Below are positions 6,157 through 11,462 of a stretch of 11,462 nt of DNA, in pieces. The stretch lies in assembly GCA_902478715.1 (NCBI GenBank), contig CABSMC010000076.1, positions 1 to 11,462 on the forward strand, written 5' to 3'. The stretch is from an uncultured Adlercreutzia sp. GTDB lineage: Bacteria; Actinomycetota; Coriobacteriia; Coriobacteriales; Eggerthellaceae. The translations under genes were made by a program, and so were the position numbers. The notes under the pieces are model-generated. The model worked only from the letters and a program-made list of their open reading frames with translations. It was not told the DNA's origin and did no database searches. Position 1 is the first letter of the stretch. Each line of letters begins with the position of its first letter.

Positions 6157-6777
6157 ATGGATGCAACAACGGGCAAGGCGCTGATGCGGGTGCAGTTCAA
6201 GGCGGTGCGCGAGGGGCTTTCCACGGGGGAACGGCTCGCTCTTGATGAGGCGATCGCGCGGAATGTGGCGGCGCTGCCGGAGTTCGCGGCGGCGGACGCG
6301 GTGTTCACCTATCTGAGCTTCGGCGCGGAGGTGGATACGCGCGAGCTCATTCAGCGCGCGTGGGAGGCGGGGAAAACCGTGTGCCTGCCGCGTGTTGTTC
6401 CGGGCACGCGCGAGATGCGCTGGTACGCTACGCAATCCCTCGACGGGCTCGTGTGCAGCTCCTTCGGCGTGGAAGAGCCCCCTGACGACCCCTCCCGTGA
6501 AGTGCGCCCCGCCGACTTCGTCCGTCCCGTGGCCCTCGTGCCCGGGCTCGCCTTCGACCGCGAAGGCTTCCGTCTGGGCTACGGCGGCGGCTTCTACGAC
6601 ACCTTCCTGCCTGCTTTCCCCGGCACCTCCATCGGTCTCATCCGCGCCTGCCAGCTGGTCGAGCGGCTCGCCGTGCGAGACGTCCATGATGCACCCGTCA
6701 ACATCGTTGCGTTAGAGCAAGGCAGTGCATACGTTGCGGAACCGGTAGAAAGGGCTGTTCTCGGACGTTGGTCGTAG
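6157..6777 (+). CDS. fthC: 5-formyltetrahydrofolate cyclo-ligase (5,10-methenyltetrahydrofolate synthetase)
   Basis: 206 residues, near the family norm (180-200). It converts 5-formyltetrahydrofolate plus ATP to 5,10-methenyltetrahydrofolate in the cytosol, returning a stored or inhibitory folate to one-carbon metabolism. The hallmark block LVPGLAFDREGFRLGYGGGFYD lies at about residues 126-147: the Gly-rich loop and FYD contact nucleotide and metal. Earlier blocks fit the family, including YLSFGAEVDTREL and KTVCLPRV. Two in-frame ATGs compete, at 6151 and 6157. GGAAGGGG (6143-6150) abuts the first but lies six bases from the second, so 6157 is preferred. The preceding tRNA terminator implies its own promoter, which I did not identify. 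The gene is also called ygfA, fau or MTHFS. The stop codon overlaps the first copy of the intergenic repeat. Confidence 0.95.
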   Translation: MDATTGKALMRVQFKAVREGLSTGERLALDEAIARNVAALPEFAAADAVFTYLSFGAEVDTRELIQRAWEAGKTVCLPRVVPGTREMRWYATQSLDGLVCSSFGVEEPPDDPSREVRPADFVRPVALVPGLAFDREGFRLGYGGGFYDTFLPAFPGTSIGLIRACQLVERLAVRDVHDAPVNIVALEQGSAYVAEPVERAVLGRWS

Positions 6778-6965
6778 CACGAGGCACCTTTTTGCCACAA
6801 TCGTAGAAGAACTCCGACAAAAAGACGCTTCGTGTTACGGCTGATGGGTCCAAATCAGACAAAAATCCGTAGTACGACATGGGTTTTTGCCAAAACGAAG
6901 TAGCACGAGGGGACATAATGCCCAAATCGGTGGTGATGCTTGGCAAAAAGGCGTGTCGTGCTACG
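6773..6965. repeat. Cluster of a ~25-bp imperfect repeat, outer copies inverted (possible MITE or REP-like element)
   Basis: The unit reads CGTAGCACGA, five variable bases, then CTTTTTGCCA. Copies: plus at 6773-6797; minus at 6941-6965 (22 of 25 identical to the first, forming terminal inverted repeats of a 193-bp segment); minus at 6815-6839 (CGTAACACGA / CTTTTTGTCG); plus at 6868-6892 (CGTAGTACGA / GTTTTTGCCA); and a degenerate plus copy at 6899-6923 (AGTAGCACGA / CATAATGCCC). A further CGTAGCA is at 6981-6987. The segment is more A/T-rich than the genes around it. It lies between convergent genes and includes the fthC stop codon. No transposase and no clear target duplication beyond GGT. 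Confidence 0.7.
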
Positions 6966-6998
6966 GGTGGCGGCTGAGACCGTAGCAGCTATCGTCGC

Positions 6999-8390
6999 CT
7001 ACCCGAACCACGCGCGGGCCAGGGCGGCGATGCCGGGACGGATGTCCGCTTCGGCGATGGAAGAGAAGCCCACGAGCACGCCGCCCTCGGCGGCGCGGGC
7101 GGGGTTGGCCCAGTACTTCTTGGTGGGATACACCGCCACATCGGCGGCGGCCGCGGCGGCCACGAGCTCGTCCTGGCTGCGCCCGTCGCGCACGCGCACG
7201 AGCAGGTGCAGCCCCGTGCCGCACTCCAACACGTCCACCTTCCCGCCCATATATTCGCGCAGCGCCGCCGTGAGCGCGTCGTACTTGCGACGGTTTCTCG
7301 TCTGCACACGGCGCAGGTGCCGATCCCACGAGCCGTCGGTCATGAAGCGCGCGAGCACCTGCTGGTTGAGCCAGGGCACCGGCGAGTACGAGCTGGCGAA
7401 GGCCTCGCGCCATCGCTTAAGGAGGGGCGTGGGCAGCACGAGGTAGTTCATGCGCAGGGCGGGGGAAAGCGACTTCGAGAACGTGCCCATGTAGATCACG
7501 CGTCCCCGGGCGTCCATGGAGGCCAGCGGCGCCAGCGAGCGCTCCCGGTAGCGGAAGTCGCGGCAGTAGTCGTCCTCCAGGATGTAGGCGTTGGCGGCCT
7601 CAGCCCACGCGAGCACGCGCTCGCGCACGTCGGTCGGCATGATGCGGCAGGTGGGGAACTGGCTCGAAGGGGTGAGGTAGGCCAGGCGCGCCCCCGAGGA
7701 CTCGAGGTCGGAGAGGAACATGCGGACGTCGTCGGTCACCCGGCAGGGCTTGATGGCGAAGCGCGCTCGTTCAATGACCGAGCGCACGCCGTCGTAGCCG
7801 GGGTCTTCCATGGCCACGGCGTCCCGGGCGGCATCGAAGAGGGTCAGCAGGTTCTGGACGCTGGTCTGCGTGCCGCCCTGCACGACGATTTGCTCGGGGG
7901 TGCAGTCGATGTCGCGCTGCGTGACCAGCCGCCACGCAATGGCCGCGCGCAGACTCTCCTCCCCGAACGGGTCGTTGTAGGCGTCGCAGCCGGCGGCTTC
8001 CACCGACAGCAGGATGTCGTCGGTGATGGCCCGCCAGGCGGCGGCGGGGAAGGTGCCGGGCTCCAGGTTGCCATAGGTGAAGTCGTAGCGGGCTTTCCGC
8101 CGGGAACCTCCCAGCAGCACGGCGCAGGAGGGAGCCGAGGCGTCGGGCTGCAGGTAGGCCACATTCTGCACGACGTACCCGCTGCCGGGGCGGCTTGCCA
8201 CGTAGCCTTCCTGCACGAGCAAGTGATAGGCCTGCTCCACCGTGTTGCGCGCGCAGCCCAGATCGGCCGCCAGCCCTCGGATGGAGGGGAGGCGCGAGCC
8301 GGTGGGGTAGGTGCCGCTCTCGATGCCTTCCCGCAGCTGGGCCTCCAGCTGGCGGTAGAAGGGGGTGTCGCTGTGCTCGTCTAGGTGCAT
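6999..8390 (-). CDS. MocR/PdxR-type regulator: GntR winged helix fused to PLP-dependent aminotransferase domain
   Basis: 463 residues, a normal length for the family. Residues 1-75 form a GntR winged helix: FYRQLEAQLREGIESG, then GSRLPSIRGLAADLGCARNT and the wing VASRPGSGYVV. After a linker, residues ~100-463 are a class I aminotransferase fold with the PLP-binding Lys306 in GTFSKSLSPALRM, Asp273 and Tyr275 in LEDDYCRDFRY, and a phosphate-contact Arg at 313. Such proteins are transcription factors that sense PLP or an amino-compound adduct, controlling for example pyridoxal synthesis, GABA, taurine or ectoine use. Start: GGGAGG four bases before the ATG at 8390. No pdxS/pdxT, transaminase or transporter adjoins it; the divergent neighbour is the nap unit. 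The target is unknown. Confidence 0.93.
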   Translation of the reverse strand: MHLDEHSDTPFYRQLEAQLREGIESGTYPTGSRLPSIRGLAADLGCARNTVEQAYHLLVQEGYVASRPGSGYVVQNVAYLQPDASAPSCAVLLGGSRRKARYDFTYGNLEPGTFPAAAWRAITDDILLSVEAAGCDAYNDPFGEESLRAAIAWRLVTQRDIDCTPEQIVVQGGTQTSVQNLLTLFDAARDAVAMEDPGYDGVRSVIERARFAIKPCRVTDDVRMFLSDLESSGARLAYLTPSSQFPTCRIMPTDVRERVLAWAEAANAYILEDDYCRDFRYRERSLAPLASMDARGRVIYMGTFSKSLSPALRMNYLVLPTPLLKRWREAFASSYSPVPWLNQQVLARFMTDGSWDRHLRRVQTRNRRKYDALTAALREYMGGKVDVLECGTGLHLLVRVRDGRSQDELVAAAAAADVAVYPTKKYWANPARAAEGGVLVGFSSIAEADIRPGIAALARAWFG

Positions 8391-8436
8391 GGGGCCTCCC
8401 GGTTGTGAATCGCGCTCCCTCTCCGCGTTGCCATGG

Positions 8437-8574
8437 TTGGGGGAGGACGGTTCTTTATTTCCTGAGTGAGAATCTTAGCAAATGTGGAAGCCCCATGAAG
8501 GTGTCCCCCTCGGGTTTTTCAACCGTCCCCATGAAATAACGGGCAACTGTCCCTTCGCGATGGGGACGGTTGCC
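8437..8574. repeat. REP-like inverted repeats built on the core GGGGACGGTTG
   Basis: CAACCGTCCCCAT (8520-8532) is the perfect 13-bp inverse of ATGGGGACGGTTG (8560-8572). The same right arm (8563-8574) can instead pair with GGCAACTGTCCC (8542-8553) through 11 Watson-Crick pairs and one wobble. A related GGGGGAGGACGGTTC lies at 8439-8453. Short extragenic palindromes with a GGGGACGGTT core are, from memory, common between genes in Clostridia and Coriobacteriia. Confidence 0.6.
8454..8481 (-). promoter_or_regulatory. Possible promoter of the MocR-type regulator gene
   Basis: On the minus strand TTGCTA (8481-8476), 16-bp spacer, AATAAA (8459-8454), giving a leader of about 57 bases to the ATG at 8390. 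Confidence 0.3.
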
Positions 8575-8704
8575 GTCTAGACTGTGCGCCGAAACAATCC
8601 GGTTCGAAAAAGCGTCTCATGAGCGTCGGCGAGACGGCTGCGGAAAGGATGCCGCAGCGCGCTGTCCGCGCGACGGACGTGCGAACAGAAGAGGGGGTTC
8701 GGCT

Positions 8705-9331
8705 ATGCGTTTGACGGGAATCGCCGCTTTGGCCGCTGCGGGCGTCTTCGCGGCGAGCGCGGTCGCCTCCGCCGCGCCATCGCCCCTACCCTTGCTGCGG
8801 CCGCCCGGAGCCGGTGCGCCCGAGCACTTCGCCGCGCGCTGCGTGCGCTGCGGGCGCTGTCTCGAGGCGTGCCCCTATCAGGCCATTCATACGGCTCCGC
8901 TGAACGCGGGGCGCGAGGCTTCCACCCCTTATGTGAACGCCCGGGCCCAGGCCTGCCGCTTGTGCGTGGAATTTCCCTGCGCGGCAGTCTGCCCCACGGG
9001 CGCTTTGGAGGTGCCTGCCGAGCGCCGCGGTGCCGGTATGGGTGTGGCCGTTATCAACGAGGACACCTGCCTGTCGTTTCAGGGCATGCGCTGCGAGGTG
9101 TGCTACCGCGCCTGCCCGCTCATCGACGAGGCCATCACCATCGACTACCGGCCCCGCGAGGGCGACAACATTCACGCGGTGTTCGCGCCCCAAGTGGTGT
9201 CGGATGTGTGCCCGGGGTGCGGCCTGTGCGAGCAGCGCTGTCCGGTGAGCGACCCCGCGCCCGCCATTGTGGTGGTGCCCGCGGGCGCTCAAGAGGAAAC
9301 CTACGTGGCCCGCCGCAACGGCGCGGTCTAG
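8705..9331 (+). CDS. napG: NapG-like ferredoxin-type protein with four [4Fe-4S] clusters
   Basis: 208 residues. Four cysteine quartets: C46-C49-C52-C56, C84-C87-C92-C96, C122-C130-C133-C137 and C169-C172-C175-C179, sixteen cysteines for four [4Fe-4S] clusters in the NapG/MauM arrangement. The second (CRLCVEFPCAAVCP) and third (CLSFQGMRCEVCYRACP) blocks are close to NapG. The role is electron transfer from quinol toward NapA, usually with the membrane protein NapH. The N-terminus (1-24) is a hydrophobic Sec-like signal or anchor without twin arginines, unlike the Tat signal of proteobacterial NapG. Start: ATG at 8705 with GAGGGGG seven bases upstream. An in-frame TTG at 8570 has no ribosome binding site and would add an arginine-rich extension encoded by the Shine-Dalgarno and repeat sequence. 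napA follows after 54 bases, so the two form an operon. Confidence 0.88.
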   Translation: MRLTGIAALAAAGVFAASAVASAAPSPLPLLRPPGAGAPEHFAARCVRCGRCLEACPYQAIHTAPLNAGREASTPYVNARAQACRLCVEFPCAAVCPTGALEVPAERRGAGMGVAVINEDTCLSFQGMRCEVCYRACPLIDEAITIDYRPREGDNIHAVFAPQVVSDVCPGCGLCEQRCPVSDPAPAIVVVPAGAQEETYVARRNGAV

Positions 9332-9385
9332 CAGATACGCGAAGGCGGGGCGATACGGCGCCCTCGACCGAAAGGGAGGGACAAG

Positions 9386-11429
9386 ATGGAGTTGACTCGA
9401 CGCACCTTCGTTAAGAGCACCGCCGTGGCCCTTGCCTCGGCGGCTGCGGCCGGCACCATGGCCGGCTGCTCGTCGCTCGCCGGCACCGGCGGGGATGCGG
9501 CCGCATCGGGCGGCGACTCCGTGAAGACCGTGGGCGTGTGCCGCTTCTGCGGCTGCGGCTGCGGCGTCATCGTGGAGGCCAAGGACGGTAAGGTGATCTC
9601 GGTCACGGGCGATCCGGAGAACGGCTCGAGCCGCGGTCTGAACTGCGTGAAGGGCTACTACTTGGCCGGCGCGCTGTACGGCGAGGATCGCCTCACCACC
9701 CCGCTCATCCGCGACGACAAGTCCACCAAGGGCACGCCCGATGGCCTGCGCGAGGCCACCTGGGACGAGGCGCTCGATCTGGTGGCGGGCAAGCTCCGCG
9801 ACACGTGGAAGGCCGACAAGAGCCGGCTGGCGTTCTGGGGAAGCGGCCAGCAGCCCATCGTGGAGGGCTATTGCACGGCGAAGTTCTGGAAGGCGGGCCT
9901 GCTCTCCAACAACATCGACCCCAACGCGCGTCTGTGCATGGCCTCGGCCGTCGTGGGCTTCATGAACGTCTTCCAGACCGACGAGCCGGCCGGCTGCTAC
10001 GCCGACATCGACGAGACCGACGTCTTCGTCACCTGGGGCGCCAACATGGCCGAGGCCCATCCCATGCTGTACTCGCGCCTGACGGCCCGCAAGCTCGCCG
10101 ATGCCAACGTGCGCCACTACGACGTGACCACCATGACCACGCGCACCTCGGCTTCGGCCGACAAGGTGCTCACCTTCCGCCCGGGCAGCGATATCGCCAT
10201 CGCCAACGCCATCGCGAACTACCTCATCGTGAACGACAAGTACGACCACGACTTCGTGGCCGACCACGTGCAGTTCAAGCAGGGCACCGAGAACATCGGC
10301 AACGCCACCGACGACGGCTACGACAAAAGCGACATCGGCCAGGCTGTCGACAATGTGGAGCCCATCGACTTCGAGGCCTTCGCCGCGCGTCTGGCCCCCT
10401 ACACCCTGGAGTACGCCTCCGAGCTTTCCGGCGTGCCGGCCGAGGATATCCAGGAGCTGGCTGAGGTGTTCGCCGACAAGAGCCGCAAGGTTCTCTCGCT
10501 TTGGACCATGGGCGTGAACCAGCACAACCGCGGCACCTGGATGAACCACTGCATCTACAACATTCACTTGCTCACCGGTCGCTACGCCCTCCCCGGCGAC
10601 GGCGCCTTCTCGCTGACCGGCCAGCCCACGGCCTGCGGCACGGCCCGCGAGGTGGGCACCTTCTCGCACCGTTTGCCCGCCGATCTCGTGGTGAAGAACC
10701 CGGATCACCGCCGCTACACCGAGGCCATCTGGGACTTGCCCAACGGCTACCTGGACGCCATCGAGAAGCCTGGCTACCACACGGTGAAGATGTTCCGCGA
10801 GCTTTCCAAGGGCGGCATCGATTTCCTCTGGAGCGCCCACAACAACTGGGCCGTGTCGATGCCCAATCTCACTCGCTTCCTCGGGCGCGGCGATCTCACG
10901 GGCATCAACGACGCCTTCATCTGCGTGTCCGAGGTGTATCCGACGCTGTCCTGCCAGTACGCCGACGTGGTGCTGCCGGCGGCCATGTGGGTCGAGCGCG
11001 AGGGCGCCTTCGGCAACGGCGAGCGCCGCACGGCCGTGTTCGAGAAGGCCGTGGACGCCCCGGGCGAGGCCAAGTGGGATCTCTGGATGCTCATGGAAGT
11101 GGCCAAGCGCGTGCTGGCCGGCGAGCAGATCGGCGGCGAGGACGCCTTCGACCACCTGTTCGGCGCCTGGTACGACGCCGAGGCGGCTGCCTTCAAGGGC
11201 ACCGACCGCGAGGTGTGCTCGAGCATCTGGGAGGAGTACCGCACCTTCAGCAACCCGAGCCTGAACCCGGATGCCGAGGCCATCAACGCCGAGGCGAAGC
11301 TGAAGATGGAGGCCAAGCAGCTGGCCCCCTACGAGGAGTACATCTACAACCATGGCCTCACCTGGCCCGTGCGTGAGGTGGACGGGAAGTGGCTGCCGAC
11401 GCTGTGGCGCTTCTGCGACGGCCCCCAGG
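9386..11429 (+). CDS. napA: Periplasmic-type nitrate reductase catalytic subunit NapA (3' end missing)
   Basis: 681 codons seen of an expected 750-830; the gene is cut by the contig end and the frame continues into adapter, so residues ending SYTHLTLPT are artificial. It reduces nitrate to nitrite at a Mo-bisMGD centre outside the cytoplasmic membrane. The Tat signal TRRTFVK (4-10) is followed by MAGC with Cys28, a possible lipoprotein anchor. [4Fe-4S] ligands: Cys52, Cys55, Cys59 and Cys87 (CRFCGCGCG...NCVKG), with an additional Cys57. Molybdenum ligand Cys184 in NARLCMASAVVGF. Other NapA blocks: TWGANMAEAHP, MGVNQHNRGTWMN (about 375-387) and LTGQPTACGTAREVGTF. GGGAGGG lies five bases before the ATG. 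napG is upstream; napB, napC, napH and napD are not in view. The C-terminal part of the pterin-binding domain is missing. Confidence 0.95.
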
Positions 11430-11462
11430 CTGTCTCTTATACACATCTGACGCTGCCGACGA
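11430..11462. other. Illumina Nextera adapter sequence (library artefact, not genomic)
   Basis: The final 33 bases match the Nextera Read 1 transposase adapter in reverse-complement orientation: the 19-bp Tn5 mosaic end CTGTCTCTTATACACATCT followed by GACGCTGCCGACGA. It ends exactly at the window end. Translation through it gives the familiar contaminant peptides SYTHLTLPT on the plus strand and MCIRDS on the minus strand. Confidence 0.98.

Larger units (their letters stand above)
8391..8704. other. Intergenic region between MocR-type regulator and nap genes
   Basis: 314 bases without a credible gene. It contains the REP-like repeats and the possible minus-strand promoter listed separately, and GAGGGGG (8691-8697) as ribosome binding site of napG. 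I see no TTGAT-N4-ATCAA FNR-type box and no convincing sigma-70 promoter for the nap unit. Confidence 0.5.

Noticed and set aside
6773..6965. CRISPR array
   Set aside because: Copies occur in both orientations with unequal spacing and internal variation; no cas gene nearby.
8570..8704. In-frame TTG start giving NapG a 45-residue extension containing NRRGGS
   Set aside because: The RR is encoded by the Shine-Dalgarno AGAGGGGG of the ATG at 8705; the TTG lies in a REP-like repeat and has no ribosome binding site.
8786..11446. Minus-strand ORF of 886 codons opposite napG and napA
   Set aside because: Shadow of the nap genes whose start lies in the adapter (peptide MCIRDS).
11430..11448. Tn5 mosaic end as a sign of a transposon insertion
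   Set aside because: It continues into the remaining Nextera adapter bases and stops at the contig end, so it is library DNA.

Overview
The window is high-GC DNA from an anaerobic member of the Coriobacteriia, most likely family Eggerthellaceae (Eggerthella, Gordonibacter, Adlercreutzia or Slackia type). I infer this from a membrane-spanning LuxR-type regulator facing a secreted flavoprotein/multiheme cytochrome pair, from a Nap-type nitrate reductase whose catalytic subunit carries a Tat lipoprotein-like signal, and from strong G/C codon bias. The last 33 bases (11430-11462) are not genomic. They are the Illumina Nextera adapter with its 19-bp Tn5 mosaic end, so this is the end of a draft contig and the last gene is cut by the assembly.

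Layout. (1) 1-1197, minus: the N-terminal part of a LuxR-type regulator with an MFS-like membrane domain, running out of the window. (2) 1198-1604: divergent regulatory region with two sets of short direct repeats. (3) 1605-4085, plus: a secreted FAD-dependent reductase of the fumarate reductase/ketosteroid dehydrogenase superfamily, then a lipoprotein cytochrome c with six CXXCH motifs. Two rho-independent terminators in tandem close the unit. (4) 4243-5232, minus: a CtBP-like D-2-hydroxyacid dehydrogenase. (5) 5523-6777, plus, housekeeping: Veg, tRNA-Ala(CGC) with encoded CCA and a strong terminator, then 5-formyltetrahydrofolate cyclo-ligase behind a leader that can fold. (6) 6773-6965: a cluster of imperfect copies of a 25-bp repeat, the outer two inverted. 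(7) 6999-8390, minus: a MocR/PdxR-type GntR-aminotransferase regulator. (8) 8391-8704: intergenic region with REP-like inverted repeats. (9) 8705-11429, plus: napG-like four-cluster ferredoxin and napA, truncated by the contig end.

How it fits together. Two separate anaerobic respiratory modules dominate. In the first, the regulator probably senses a small molecule at the membrane and controls the flavoprotein/cytochrome pair. The cytochrome would pass electrons on the outer face of the membrane to the flavoprotein, which reduces an organic acceptor. The arginine and histidine positions that define fumarate reduction appear to be replaced, so the acceptor is probably not fumarate. This reductase with unknown substrate is the most likely new biology here. 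The second module is periplasmic-type nitrate reduction. The genes between are metabolic or housekeeping and show no functional tie to either module.
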